From Fimbriiglobus sp. (GTDB lineage Bacteria > Planctomycetota > Planctomycetia > Gemmatales > Gemmataceae), in contig JALHQU010000014.1 of NCBI GenBank assembly GCA_022841795.1, positions 1 through 64,000 of the forward strand: 64,000 bases of DNA. The letters run 5' to 3'. Both the position numbers and the translations under genes were made by a program. How positions within the stretch are numbered: position 1 is the first letter of the stretch; each line of letters begins with the position of its first letter. Below are positions 32,840-42,464 of the stretch, in pieces. Under the pieces are notes generated by a model, which saw only the letters and a list, made by a program, of their open reading frames with translations, did not search any database and was not told where the DNA came from.

Positions 32840-34528
32840 TCAATCGATAGTCGTCTGAAACGAGGTGCCCGCCGTCCAGGTCTTGTACGACCCGGACAGG
32901 TTGCGGCACCGAAACCCGTGCTGGGCCAGCAATCGGCAGGCGTTGTAGGATCGCTGGCCGCTCGCGCAGTGGGCGAGGATGAGCTTGTCCTTCGGCAGTT
33001 CGGCGAGCCGGTGGCGGAGTTCCCCGAGCGGGATGTGGACGCTGCCGGGGATGGCCCCGCCGTCGCGCTCTTTAGCGTCCCGCACGTCGAGGACGAGAGA
33101 TTCGGTTGGGTCGAATCCGGTGAGTTCGTGCCAGTGAACGGATTCGACGAGTCCGGCCCGCGTGTTCTGGGCAGCCATGCCGGCGAGATTCACCGGGTCT
33201 TTCGCCGACCCGTAGGGCGGGGCGTAGCAGAGTTCCACATCGGCCACGTCGTCCACGGTCATTCCCGCCCGGATGGCGGTGGCGAACACGTCGATCCGCT
33301 TGTCCGCCCCGTCCGGGCCGACGGCTTGCGCCCCCAGCACCGCCCCAGATTCTGGCGAGTAGAGCAGCTTCAACGCGATCGGCTTCGCTCCGGGGAAGTA
33401 CCCGGCGTGCTGGTTCGGGTGCAGGTGGACGGCCGCGAACGGGATGTCGGCCGCGCGAAGCAGTTCCTCGTTCGCCCCGGTGCAGGCGGCGGTCAGCCCG
33501 AACACCCGCACGATCGCTGTCCCGAGTGTACCGGGGTAGGCTTTTTTGGGGCCGATGATGTTGTCGGCGACGAGTCGCCCCTGGCGGTTGGCCGGGCCGG
33601 CGAGTGCGAGGAGGCTCGGCCGCTTCGTCACGCCGTGGGTGACTTCGATGGCGTCGCCGACCGCCCAGACGTGGGGGTCGGAAGTTCGCAGGTACTCGTC
33701 CACCTGGATGCCACGGGCCGGGCCGATCTCCAAGCCGCTTTCGGCGGCAAGTGTCGTCTCCGGTCGCACGCCGAGGGCGAGGATGACCACATCGGCCGGA
33801 ACGCGGGTGCCGTTCTTGAGGGTGACAACGGAAGCCAGTGTCTGTTCGGATTCGCCCGCGGCCTCGAACCCGGCGACGGCGTGACCGAGTCGAAGTTCGA
33901 CGCCGTGCGAGCGGAGTTCCTGATGAACCGGCTCGACCATTTCGGGGTCGAACGGGCGGAGGATTTGCCGCAAGGCTTCGACGAGCGTGACGGACAGCCC
34001 GAGGTGCTGGAGTTGTTCGGCGGCCTCGACGCCGATGTAACCGCCGCCGACCACGCATGCCGTTTTCGCGTCGCGGGACCGCACCCACGCGAGGATGCCG
34101 TCCATGTCCGGGATGGTGCGGAGGGTGAAGTGGCCCGGTCGGTCGATGCCGGGCAACGGCGGCACGACGGGGGCCGCGCCGGGCGAGAGGATCAGGTGTT
34201 CGTAGTCTTCCCGGTACACGCGTCCCGTATTCCGGTCGGTGACGACCACCTGACGGGCGGCCCGGTCGATGGCCGTTACCTCGGAGTTCGGCCGCACGTC
34301 CAGGTTGAACACGGCCCGGAGTCGTTCGGGGGATTGGACGATGAGCTTGCTCCGGTCGGCGATTTCACCCCCCAGGTGGTAGGGCAACCCGCAGTTGGCG
34401 AACGACACATAAGGGCCGCGGTCGAAGACCACGATCTCTGTCGATTCGCTCCGCCTTCGGAGCCGCGTGGCGGCCGACATGCCGCCGGCCACCCCGCCCA
34501 CGATCACCACTTTCTTCACGGTCATCAT
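32840..34528 (-). CDS. CoA-disulfide-reductase-like flavoprotein fused to rhodanese
   Basis: A 562-aa fusion. Residues 1-450 form an FAD/NAD(P)H-dependent oxidoreductase with GGVAGGMSAATRLRR at the FAD site, the single redox cysteine in SFANCGLPYHLGG and a second Rossmann motif VVGGGYIGVEAAE. Residues 460-562 are a rhodanese with the active loop HCASGQRS. Such fusions reduce CoA-disulfides or CoA-persulfide and polysulfide. Start ATG 34528 overlaps the stop of the DUF3365 gene (ATGA). It fits the sulfur theme of this region (SQR, DsrE, rhodanese). Confidence 0.9.
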   Translation of the reverse strand: MMTVKKVVIVGGVAGGMSAATRLRRRSESTEIVVFDRGPYVSFANCGLPYHLGGEIADRSKLIVQSPERLRAVFNLDVRPNSEVTAIDRAARQVVVTDRNTGRVYREDYEHLILSPGAAPVVPPLPGIDRPGHFTLRTIPDMDGILAWVRSRDAKTACVVGGGYIGVEAAEQLQHLGLSVTLVEALRQILRPFDPEMVEPVHQELRSHGVELRLGHAVAGFEAAGESEQTLASVVTLKNGTRVPADVVILALGVRPETTLAAESGLEIGPARGIQVDEYLRTSDPHVWAVGDAIEVTHGVTKRPSLLALAGPANRQGRLVADNIIGPKKAYPGTLGTAIVRVFGLTAACTGANEELLRAADIPFAAVHLHPNQHAGYFPGAKPIALKLLYSPESGAVLGAQAVGPDGADKRIDVFATAIRAGMTVDDVADVELCYAPPYGSAKDPVNLAGMAAQNTRAGLVESVHWHELTGFDPTESLVLDVRDAKERDGGAIPGSVHIPLGELRHRLAELPKDKLILAHCASGQRSYNACRLLAQHGFRCRNLSGSYKTWTAGTSFQTTID

Positions 34529-35130
34529 TTCCTCCCTGTCTCGGTTGATTCCTTCGCCACTTCGACCCAGAACCACCCCCGGAGATCGCCCTCGGCGTAG
34601 CCGACCGCCCGATCCTGGAGGTACCGACTGGCCAGGGCCTCGCTCACCGGGATGGGGATCGATTCCGTCGGACCGTGGCAGGTCAAGCACTGGGCCTTGA
34701 GGCGGATCGGGAGGATGGCCCCGAACCGTCCGTCAGGGCCGGCGAGAAAGGCGGGTTCGCTCGGCCGGTTCGCCAGCGGGGAAACGGCCCAGTCCGGCGG
34801 CTGGTTCAGCGCGTTCCGCAGCTTGTCGGACGTGCGGCCGATCCGCACGCCCTTTTCACGACCGACCGATTCGGCGAGGGCCGCCGCTTCGGTCTGGCAG
34901 ACGGCGATAGCCGCCGCCGGGCCGTCCGCTTGCACCACAGCCGTCAACCGAGCCATGAGCCGCTCGAACAGGGCATCCCGAGCGGCGAGGGCATTCGCCT
35001 TCTGTCCAATCTGAGGCTGCGTCAGGGCCGCTTCCGGAACGGGAGTCCACACGGTTGACGCCACCGGCTTCTCCGACGAGCATCCGGCTACGGCAGCAAA
35101 TAAGAGAACCGTGGTGTAGGAACGACGCAT
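34525..35130 (-). CDS. DUF3365 (Tll0287-like) lipoprotein with CxxCH heme site
   Basis: A 201-aa lipoprotein (lipobox AAVAGCSSE) with a DUF3365-type sensor domain, containing TSDKLRNALNQP and a c-type heme-binding CLTCHGPT. It probably sits on the outer face of the membrane and senses redox state or binds heme. It overlaps the next gene (CoA-disulfide reductase) by four bases, indicating joint regulation. Confidence 0.82.
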   Translation of the reverse strand: MRRSYTTVLLFAAVAGCSSEKPVASTVWTPVPEAALTQPQIGQKANALAARDALFERLMARLTAVVQADGPAAAIAVCQTEAAALAESVGREKGVRIGRTSDKLRNALNQPPDWAVSPLANRPSEPAFLAGPDGRFGAILPIRLKAQCLTCHGPTESIPIPVSEALASRYLQDRAVGYAEGDLRGWFWVEVAKESTETGRK

Positions 35131-35212
35131 GGGCTATCTCGGAGTGAGCAGGTACGTTGCAGACCCGCGACCGCGTCGAAGGTTACACCAGTGGACGCGG
35201 GTCGGCACCGTG

Positions 35213-35935
35213 TCATTTCTTCTTCGGCGTCGGCTTATCCTCGCCCGTCGCCGTCCACTGCCGGCCGATCACGTCCATCGACTTCGGCTGGGGGACCGCA
35301 GGCACATCGTAGCCGATGGCCTCGATCCGCTTCTTGCGGATGTCGGCGGTCGAGACGCCGAACTCCTTGTCGCGGGCGGCGATCACCTTCGGGTCGTCCT
35401 GGCCGTCGCCCGTCAGCGACCACATGAGCATCGGCTCACCCAGCGGCACCGGCGTCGTCGGGTCGGGCCAGGTGTGCCACGTCTTGCCCCAGGTGGTGAG
35501 CAGCGCCTTCATGAAGTCCATTTCGTCCTTCGGGGTCATGCTCGGGGCGATCAGCCCGCCGCCGAGCACCTCGTAGGTGTGGACATGCCAGTACTTCTTC
35601 TCCTCCTCCGGCAACTTCTGGAACATCTCGTTCGAGATGATGTACTCGACCCCGAGCAGCTTCGCACCTTTGCCGACCGAGTCGTAGAGCAGGCACTGGT
35701 GCATCTCGGACCCCGGCTCCCCACGCATCCCACAGTAGTGCTGGGTGATGACCTGGATTTTCGGGTCTTTCTTGGCGCAGTGGATGCCGCAGAAGTGCAG
35801 GTGGTGGTTGCCCACCGGGGCCATCAGCTTGTTGTCAGTCGGCTTGCCGTGGCCGTGGTCGTCCGCCCGCGCGGTTCCGAGGCCCAGCCCGCAGCCCATC
35901 GCACCGATCACACCGAACGCATCGCGTCGATTCAT
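35213..35935 (-). CDS. DUF1264 family protein, exported
   Basis: A 240-aa protein with a twin-arginine-like signal (MNRRDAFGVIGAMGC ... TARA). The mature part (HHLHFCGIHCAKKDPKIQ, YWHVHTYEVLGGGL, TTWGKTWHTWPD) matches the DUF1264/oil-body-associated family in bacteria. Histidines and cysteines suggest metal binding. ATG 35935 is chosen for the Tat motif; ATG 35959 is also in frame. It lies 82 bases upstream of the DUF3365 gene. Function unknown. Confidence 0.78.
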   Translation of the reverse strand: MNRRDAFGVIGAMGCGLGLGTARADDHGHGKPTDNKLMAPVGNHHLHFCGIHCAKKDPKIQVITQHYCGMRGEPGSEMHQCLLYDSVGKGAKLLGVEYIISNEMFQKLPEEEKKYWHVHTYEVLGGGLIAPSMTPKDEMDFMKALLTTWGKTWHTWPDPTTPVPLGEPMLMWSLTGDGQDDPKVIAARDKEFGVSTADIRKKRIEAIGYDVPAVPQPKSMDVIGRQWTATGEDKPTPKKK

Positions 35936-36012
35936 GACAGAGAACTCTCGTAGAGCCATTTCGGAAAGCGTTGGCCGGACTGACTCCCGATCCGGCAACG
36001 CAAGGAGGAAAC

Positions 36013-36402
36013 TCAACCGTCGGTGGCGAGCAGCCGGACGGCCATGACGACACCGAGGGCGGCGATCACGAGGGCGACCCCGACCGCGAGTGACATCGCC
36101 GACGGCCGATACCGCTCACCGCGTTCGAGCCGACGAAGCAGTCGGACGTGGCTGATCGCGGCCAGGACGTTGACGACGACACCGGTGACGACCAGCCCGG
36201 CCCCGATCAGGACGGACCCGCCGAACCCCGATGGGGCTGGCGGGGCGGCGGGGTGTAATTCGCGGAGGAACAGCCCGAACCGGGCGACGACGAAGCCGAA
36301 GCCCATCATGGCCAGTCCGGTCCGCACCCACGCGAGCATCGTCCGCTCGGCGGCGAGCGCGATACGGGGGTCGTCCAAGATGTTGGGCGCGGGGTCGGGC
36401 AT
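36013..36402 (-). CDS. DUF202 small membrane protein (YidH-like)
   Basis: A 129-aa protein with three predicted TM helices and the DUF202 hallmark AAERTMLAWVRTGLAMMGFGFVVARF at its start (about residues 17-42). The family is uncharacterised but often accompanies redox or metal-handling genes. ATG 36402 is chosen at the start of conservation. It is 107 bases from the multicopper oxidase gene upstream. Confidence 0.85.
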   Translation of the reverse strand: MPDPAPNILDDPRIALAAERTMLAWVRTGLAMMGFGFVVARFGLFLRELHPAAPPAPSGFGGSVLIGAGLVVTGVVVNVLAAISHVRLLRRLERGERYRPSAMSLAVGVALVIAALGVVMAVRLLATDG

Positions 36403-36509
36403 CGTTTCCAGTCTCGGGAGTGGAGATTTCAGAGGTATCGCATGTCGCGCGAACGTGGTGGGGTCGCAGTGACGAATACGAGCCTGATACACGGCCGTAC
36501 GGGCCGTTC

Positions 36510-37985
36510 CTATTTATCAGCGACTGAGAAATGCCGCATCATGCCCATGTCCTCGTGTTCCAGGATGTGGCAGTGATAGATGAACAGGCCGCGCTCCGTC
36601 GGCCGAAGATGGACCTTCACCGTTTCTCCGGGGAAGACCAACACCGTGTCCTTCCAACCGTCGTCGATGACGCCCTTCGCAAGCTCACCGGCCCCGTTGC
36701 CCTTGCGCTCGATGACGCGGAATTGAACCCCGTGAATGTGCATGGGGTGCGGCAACTGCATCCCCATTTCACTGCCGTTGTCGAACGCCCAGATCACCGG
36801 CTCGTTGAGTTTCAACTTCTCGGCGTCGAGGAGGTCGTCGTCCTTGTACTCGCGACCGTTCAAGAAGCCGCGCATCATCCGGAACGCCAGCGTGGTTGTT
36901 ACCTCGCGCTTCGCCTCGGCCAGCTTGGGCTTCGTGCCGGGCAGTTTCGGCAGGACTCCGGGTTTCGCCTCACCTTCCTGAATCTCCATCCGTGCGATCC
37001 GCAACTTTTCCCCGCCCATGTTCATCATCATGCCCATCCCCGGCCCTCGGCCGCGGCCACCCATGCCCGCGTTCATGGCGAACTTCTCGCTAATCAGGGA
37101 GAGGTCCGCACCGGGCTTGCGGGTCGAGAAATCTTCCCACAGTTCGACCCGCTCGAACGGACCGAGGACCACGAACGGCCGCTTCTGCGGTCCCTCGTCG
37201 CCGGCAAGCAACCCGCCGTCCGTGCCGATGACGTGCATCGGCGAACCATCCGACCACGCGAGTTTGTAGATGCGAGAGTTGGAAGCGTTGAAGAGCCGCA
37301 CCCGATGCGGCCGGCGTTCGATGGGGAACGAGGCATCGGGCCGGCCATTCACCAGGATCGTGTCGCCGCGCATCCCGCTCACCATGTCCATCATGGCTTC
37401 CGAGTAGACGAATTTGTTGTCGGCATCCACGCGCCGATCCTGAATGACCACGCACAGGTCTTGCTTCCCGTTCGGCAGGCCGATTTTGTCCTCTGCCGGA
37501 TCGTGGATGATGATGACACCGGCCAGACCGCGATACACCTGCGTCGCCGTGCGCATGTGAGGGTGGGGGTGATACGGATAGGTGCCGGCCGGATTGACGA
37601 CCGTGAAGTCGTAGGTCTTTCGCTCTTTCGGCTTGATCGCCATGCTCGGCAGGCCGTCGGCGGCGTGGGGAACGATCAGGCCGTGCCAGTGGATGATGGA
37701 TGCTTCGGGGAGGTTGTTCACGAAGTGAATGCGAACGCGTTCGCCACGGATCAAGTGCATGGTCGGGCCGAGATAGCTATCGCCCGGAATCAAGGACTCT
37801 TTGCGACCTTTGACGACTTTGCCCGTGTAGCGCCAGACCGGAGTCTTCTTCCCTTTGAAGACGGCCACCTCGTCGGGCGCGGCCGTGAGTTCGAGTTCCA
37901 CATCCGGTTCGGCAGCCGCCCGAACCCGCGATGGGAGCCCGGCTAGACTGACCAATATCACGACGAACAGAATCGCTGCTCGCAT
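36510..37985 (-). CDS. Multicopper oxidase, CueO-like
   Basis: A 491-aa secreted cupredoxin enzyme (signal MRAAILFVVILVSLAGL). All copper motifs are present: IIHWHGLI, YPYHPHPHM, LPHPMHIHGVQF and YHCHILEHEDMGMM. A methionine/glycine-rich loop (GMGGRGRGPGMGMMMNMGG) resembles the copper-sensing loop of CueO. It likely oxidises Cu(I) or phenols in the periplasm. ATG 37985 is preferred to the GTG three bases upstream; GGAGG is present. The next upstream gene on the same strand encodes a DUF-type secreted protein. Confidence 0.93.
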   Translation of the reverse strand: MRAAILFVVILVSLAGLPSRVRAAAEPDVELELTAAPDEVAVFKGKKTPVWRYTGKVVKGRKESLIPGDSYLGPTMHLIRGERVRIHFVNNLPEASIIHWHGLIVPHAADGLPSMAIKPKERKTYDFTVVNPAGTYPYHPHPHMRTATQVYRGLAGVIIIHDPAEDKIGLPNGKQDLCVVIQDRRVDADNKFVYSEAMMDMVSGMRGDTILVNGRPDASFPIERRPHRVRLFNASNSRIYKLAWSDGSPMHVIGTDGGLLAGDEGPQKRPFVVLGPFERVELWEDFSTRKPGADLSLISEKFAMNAGMGGRGRGPGMGMMMNMGGEKLRIARMEIQEGEAKPGVLPKLPGTKPKLAEAKREVTTTLAFRMMRGFLNGREYKDDDLLDAEKLKLNEPVIWAFDNGSEMGMQLPHPMHIHGVQFRVIERKGNGAGELAKGVIDDGWKDTVLVFPGETVKVHLRPTERGLFIYHCHILEHEDMGMMRHFSVADK

Positions 37986-38002
37986 CACAGGTCCCTCCGT
38001 TT

Positions 38003-38599
38003 TCAGTTTTTCTTCGGCACGGGATGGTTCTTCTTGGCTTCCGATTGGCCATTCTGAACGAAGAGACTTACGACAGCCGCGTGCATCTGGATCAGCTTGA
38101 CCGTGTAAGCGTCGTCCGACGTTTCAAGTACTTTTACGCCTTTGGCCGTCTTCTCCACCTGCATCTCGATCTTGGTCGTATTGCGGAAGATCTCCGCGAA
38201 GAGTGGGTCGCGGGCATGGATCGGCCGTGCTTCCTCGACGCGTTTTTTCATGGACGCGACATGGGTTTGCAGCACGGCCACCACTTGGGGGTTAGTCGAT
38301 TCCGTCACCGTGACAACGCCGTTGGGCAAATTCTTCACACTGCGCTTGATTTCCTTTCGGTGGTCGAGCAGGAAGCGGATAAGCTCCATGTCGCTCTTGG
38401 GTGCGGCATTCTGGCCGATTTCACCGCCTTTCCCTGACGTGCCTTTCTCTTGCGCGGCCTTTCCCTGCGAACCTTTCCCTTGCGCCGCTTTTCCCTGTGG
38501 GCCTTTTCCTTGTGGACCCGGCTGTGCCCAGAGTGGACCGGACACGCCAGCCACTATCAGGGTTCCGAGCAGCCACGTCATCACTCGTTTCTTGTTCAC
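38003..38599 (-). CDS. Secreted protein with GKGPQGK repeats, paralog of 45703 gene
   Basis: A 198-aa exported protein (MTWLLGTLIVAGVSGPLWAQ) with a low-complexity QGKGPQGKAAQGKGSQGK stretch and a 110-residue C-terminal domain (SDMELIRFLLDHRKEIKRS ... VKVLETSDDAYTVKLIQMH) also present in the protein at 45703-46227. GTG 38599 has TGGAGGAG upstream. The domain is not recognised. It is immediately upstream of the multicopper oxidase on the same strand, so it is probably co-transcribed. Confidence 0.75.
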   Translation of the reverse strand: MNKKRVMTWLLGTLIVAGVSGPLWAQPGPQGKGPQGKAAQGKGSQGKAAQEKGTSGKGGEIGQNAAPKSDMELIRFLLDHRKEIKRSVKNLPNGVVTVTESTNPQVVAVLQTHVASMKKRVEEARPIHARDPLFAEIFRNTTKIEMQVEKTAKGVKVLETSDDAYTVKLIQMHAAVVSLFVQNGQSEAKKNHPVPKKN

Positions 38600-38718
38600 G
38601 GCAAACTCCTCCAGAAAATGGGACTCGCCAATGCGTTTACTCAGAGGGACTGATCCGCGGGAGGGGAATTGGTTACAGAAAAAGTGCGTTCGGTTGAGAC
38701 GTGGGGAGAAGCGAGTGG

Positions 38719-38970
38719 TTACGTCGTCGCGTCGGGGAACTTCGCCTTCCATTTCGCCCGCAGGGCGTCGCGGAACCGGTCCTGAAACCCGTCCGGCATC
38801 AGGTACGGTTCCCCGGCCTTGTAAAGCTGGATGGTCTTGCGGATGTTGTCAATGACCAAATGACACGGGTTACAGCCGGCCAGGTGGTCGGCGAATTCGT
38901 GGTAGAGGGCCAGGGCCGACTGGTCGTCGATCACCTCGTTGAGCGCCCGGAGTAGTTCTTCGCATGTCAT
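38719..38970 (-). CDS. Anti-sigma factor, zinc-binding (ZAS) type
   Basis: An 83-aa protein with HEFADHLAGCNPC, the HxxxCxxC-type zinc motif of anti-sigma factors, and no membrane segment. It is 89 bases downstream of an ECF sigma-factor gene on the same strand and likely holds that sigma inactive until a redox or other signal acts. Confidence 0.8.
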   Translation of the reverse strand: MTCEELLRALNEVIDDQSALALYHEFADHLAGCNPCHLVIDNIRKTIQLYKAGEPYLMPDGFQDRFRDALRAKWKAKFPDATT

Positions 38971-39059
38971 AGCTGGTTCACCCCCACGACTCCCTGTCTT
39001 CTGACCCGCCGACCGGGCGATTGGTTACACGAACCGTTGCGTTTTTTCGTCCCCGCGGC

Positions 39060-39707
39060 TCAATGGGTGTGGTCCGGCTGCACCCGCGTGGCCTCATCCC
39101 CCAACTCGCGGGTCAGCCGCTCTCGGAGTTGCATCCGGGCGCGGAGGAGGCGGACCTTGACGTTCGAGATGCTCAACCCCAAGGCGTCCGCCGTCTCCTC
39201 GGTGGACAACTCTTCGATGTCCCGGAGGACGAACACCACCCGGTACTTGTCGTCCAACTCGGCGATGGCCCGGTCGAGCAATTCACGGAGTTCCGCCCGT
39301 TCGACGAGACTGTCGGGAGCTTCTCGCCACTGGGCGATGTAATCAGGGTGGGGCAGGGTGTCGAACGACTCGTCTTGCTCGTCGAATGGGACGGTCGGCA
39401 GCCCCCGCTTCTTGCGAAGTATCTTGAGGGCGAAGTTCGTTGCAATCCGCAGCACCCACGTCGCCACGGCCGACTCGCCGCGGAACGTGTCGATGTGCTC
39501 GATGAGACTCAGGAACGTCTGCTGGACCACGTCCTCGGCGTCCTGAGCCTGCCCGAGAATCCGGTAGGCCACCCCGTACACCCGCCCTTGCAGCCGACCG
39601 ACCAACCCCTCGAACGCGGCGAAGTCGCCCGTCTGGGCGAGACGGAGCAGCGCGAGGTCGTCCGCGGCCGTCGTGTCGCCAGGGGGTGATCGTGTCGTGG
39701 GGTCCAT
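39060..39707 (-). CDS. ECF-type RNA polymerase sigma factor
   Basis: A 215-aa sigma-70 of the ECF group. Region 2 is visible (FEGLVGRLQGRVYGVAYRI, DAEDVVQQTFLSLI) and region 4 with a helix-turn-helix (LSTEETADALGLSISNVKVRLLRAR). ATG 39707 is chosen. The anti-sigma gene follows. This pair likely controls the neighbouring redox and copper genes; the promoter motif is not identified. Confidence 0.93.
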   Translation of the reverse strand: MDPTTRSPPGDTTAADDLALLRLAQTGDFAAFEGLVGRLQGRVYGVAYRILGQAQDAEDVVQQTFLSLIEHIDTFRGESAVATWVLRIATNFALKILRKKRGLPTVPFDEQDESFDTLPHPDYIAQWREAPDSLVERAELRELLDRAIAELDDKYRVVFVLRDIEELSTEETADALGLSISNVKVRLLRARMQLRERLTRELGDEATRVQPDHTH

Positions 39708-39753
39708 TCTCAAAGTTCTGTTTACCGCCAACCGCGTCGGAAGGCCAACGCGG

Positions 39754-40860
39754 TCACGTTTCGGGGGTTCCGTGCGGGTTGTGGCTCGGACCCGGTTTCG
39801 TCACCGAGTGGTGTCGCACCAGCCAGAAGACGAGCACGATCAGGGCCGCGTTAACTGCGAAGAAGCCCAGGAAGACGAACAGTCCGCCCTTGCCGAACGC
39901 TTCGGCGTGGCCGGGGAAGAGGGACTCGAATCGTTCGGGGCCGAGGGCGGCAATCCGCACCGCCTCGCGGCAGACGGTCATCCCGCCGACCGTCAGCACC
40001 AGGCCGAGCGACGGGACGAGCAACTTCCGTCCGTCGAGGGCGGGGGAGAGTGAGACCCACCCCCAGCCGACCGACTGAACGAGCAGGCCGAGGCAAGCGG
40101 CCGCGAAGTAGGGGGCGGCGAGCGGGGACACGAACGCCTGACGGGTGGTGTCGTCTGTCGCAAGGTAGTACCAGGCCGTCGCCGCGGTGACGAGGACCAG
40201 TCCGGTTCCGGCAACCCGTGCGAGTGATGCCGGCCGTCCGGTCCCCCGGTACCAGTGCTGCCACGCGAGGACGAGGACCAGCGTCGGGACGGACCCGACC
40301 GCCCAGACGAGCAACCGCGGGAGCAACTGCGGGTCGTGGTAGACCTGGGCGCGGGTGCCGTAGAACTCGCCCCAGAACGCCGGCGAGCGGACACTCAGCA
40401 GGTGGTTCTCGGTCCACGAGTAGCCGGTGAACGCGACGCTCAGGATCGGCACGACGGCGACGGCGGCGGCGATGCACCCGGTCCGGCGGGTGAGCCACCG
40501 CGATTTGAGCAGGTAGAGGGCGTAGAACCCGAAGATCAGCACCGGCAAGATGGCCATCCAGCGGTTGAACAGCAACAGGTTCGCCGTGTAGTACTCGCGC
40601 TTGTAGAGGATTTGGAGGAACAGCAGCGGGGCGACGCCGGCGGTGATGGCTCCCGACAACATGAACGGCATCCACTCCTTCAGGATGGCCGTGGATTCCC
40701 CGGTCCCCCGGTTGCCGGGCCGTAAGTAGGCCGCGGCCAGGGCGGCGGTTCCGGCCAGCACGTAATTCATGAACACGACGTGCAGGACTAGCGTGACGAC
40801 GTAAACGGTCAGGTAGAAAGCGGTCGGGAGCGGCAGGCCGAACGGGAACGGTGCGTCCAT
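39754..40860 (-). CDS. Polytopic membrane partner of bd-like oxidase
   Basis: A 368-aa protein with about eight hydrophobic helices. The N-terminus (LPTAFYLTVYVVTLVLHVVFMNYVLAGT) resembles a quinol-oxidase-type subunit, and histidines are scattered in the helices. It overlaps the cytochrome-fused gene by one base (TGATG), so the two are made together. It is probably the second subunit (CydB-like or other) of the same complex; the call rests on context. Confidence 0.7.
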   Translation of the reverse strand: MDAPFPFGLPLPTAFYLTVYVVTLVLHVVFMNYVLAGTAALAAAYLRPGNRGTGESTAILKEWMPFMLSGAITAGVAPLLFLQILYKREYYTANLLLFNRWMAILPVLIFGFYALYLLKSRWLTRRTGCIAAAVAVVPILSVAFTGYSWTENHLLSVRSPAFWGEFYGTRAQVYHDPQLLPRLLVWAVGSVPTLVLVLAWQHWYRGTGRPASLARVAGTGLVLVTAATAWYYLATDDTTRQAFVSPLAAPYFAAACLGLLVQSVGWGWVSLSPALDGRKLLVPSLGLVLTVGGMTVCREAVRIAALGPERFESLFPGHAEAFGKGGLFVFLGFFAVNAALIVLVFWLVRHHSVTKPGPSHNPHGTPET

Positions 40861-42314
40861 CAGCGTCCCCCCTTCGCGTCGGACCGGGCGGCCCGCACGA
40901 GCGCGGGGTGCGGCCCGGCCTCGTCCAGCCAGCGGCGGATCCGCGCGAGCCGGTCGGCGTACTCCGTCGGGTCGGCAGCCGCATCGGGCCAGGTGTCGGG
41001 ACGACCCTTCTCCCACCACTCGACGAACTGCACGAGCGATTCGAGTTCCGCCGGCGTGCCCGCGAACGGCGGCATGAACGGCTTGAGCTGCTGGAGCTTG
41101 GCGAAGTTCTGCCGCTCCATCTCGGCGTCCCAGCCCCTGGTGAGTCCGGGCAAGGCGTTCACCCCGGCCGTGGTGTGACAGACGCTACACTGCTGGCGGA
41201 AGACGAGCGCCCCGGTGAGGAGGTGGGGGTGCGGCCGGCCGTTCAGTTTGGGAAGCTTGTCCTCATCCCGAAGTGGATACGGGTCGATTTCGGTCAGCCC
41301 GTGTTCGCGGAGCGCCGCCACCTGCTCGGGGCGGACGGCGTTCGAGTAGAGCAGTTCGCGCAGGGTGTACGGCTTGCGAACCCCCTCGCGGACGAATTCA
41401 CCCCCGGCCGTGGCGGCGAAGGCGAGAATGCACAGGACGGTGGCCGTCGCCCCGTTGATGTACAACTGCTTGCGAATGAGGCCGAACAGGGCGTAGCCTC
41501 CCACGAGGGCCGAGGCCCCGATGGCGATGTTGAGCATGATGGTCATGGCGATCGACCCGCCCATGATCCACTCCCGGCTATCCGGCGGCATGGCGGCGAT
41601 GAACCAGACCCCGAGAACGGGCATGAGGGCCATCGGAGCCATCAGCCACGCGGCGCGGTGAACGAGTTCCTCCCGCTCTTCGCGGGTGAAGGTCGGGGCG
41701 AGGTTGATGAGTACCATCGCCACGAGCGCGGCCACGACGAGCGCCGCGACGGTCCGGTAGAAGAGTGACGGCAGGAACGTCGGGTTGAAGAACGCATCCC
41801 AGAGGGAGCGGCTTTCGAGCCAGGCTCCGGGGGTGAGTTGGAAGGACAGGATGCCGTTAATCCAGAACAGGCTCATCCAGGCGGCGAACGAGTAGAGGAC
41901 GAGGAGCGCGAGGCGTGCCCGGTCGGTGAGTTGGGGGCCGTACTTGAACGCGGCATACCCGGCGACCACTTCCAGGCAGAAGAACGTCCACTCGACGGCC
42001 CACAGCCAGTGGAACTCGTCGATCATCAGGCCGATGGTGACGGGACTCACCTGGATGCTCGTGAACCACATGGCGACGCCGGTCAGCGCGCCGGTGACGA
42101 AGCTGATCAGCACCAGGTAGCGGAAGTAGCCGTCCAGGAACGCCCGGGCCGACTTCGACCGTCCCGTCATGGCGAGCCACTGGAAGTAGCACAACAGCAT
42201 CCCGCCGCCGATGGCGAAGTGCGCGGTGAAGACGTGGAAGATGCCGAGACCGCCGATGGCCAGCCCCTTCATGACCGGCCCGAAATCGTTCACCGGATAA
42301 AGTACGGCATCCAT
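40860..42314 (-). CDS. Cytochrome bd-like subunit I fused to cytochrome c
   Basis: A 484-aa membrane protein. The first 340 residues hold about nine TM helices with histidines in a CydA-like pattern (IFHVFTAHFAIGGGML near residue 25). Residues 370-484 contain a c-type heme site CSVCHTTAG and a methionine-rich ligand region (FMPPFAGTP). Fusion of a bd-like subunit with cytochrome c suggests a terminal reductase that takes electrons from c-type cytochromes rather than quinol. The quinol-binding Q-loop is not obvious. Its partner gene follows directly. Confidence 0.8.
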   Translation of the reverse strand: MDAVLYPVNDFGPVMKGLAIGGLGIFHVFTAHFAIGGGMLLCYFQWLAMTGRSKSARAFLDGYFRYLVLISFVTGALTGVAMWFTSIQVSPVTIGLMIDEFHWLWAVEWTFFCLEVVAGYAAFKYGPQLTDRARLALLVLYSFAAWMSLFWINGILSFQLTPGAWLESRSLWDAFFNPTFLPSLFYRTVAALVVAALVAMVLINLAPTFTREEREELVHRAAWLMAPMALMPVLGVWFIAAMPPDSREWIMGGSIAMTIMLNIAIGASALVGGYALFGLIRKQLYINGATATVLCILAFAATAGGEFVREGVRKPYTLRELLYSNAVRPEQVAALREHGLTEIDPYPLRDEDKLPKLNGRPHPHLLTGALVFRQQCSVCHTTAGVNALPGLTRGWDAEMERQNFAKLQQLKPFMPPFAGTPAELESLVQFVEWWEKGRPDTWPDAAADPTEYADRLARIRRWLDEAGPHPALVRAARSDAKGGR

Positions 42315-42464
42315 CGTTCTTCCTGTCGACCGTTGCGTGATTGCGAACCGCCCTTAACAGAACCGCGAACCGCCCGAAAGTTACACCGGATGCGGGTGGT
42401 GGGTCCACTGATGCCACGTATAGCCGTCAGCCGGACCGCTTCCCGCCCGGCCGACGGCCAGCGG

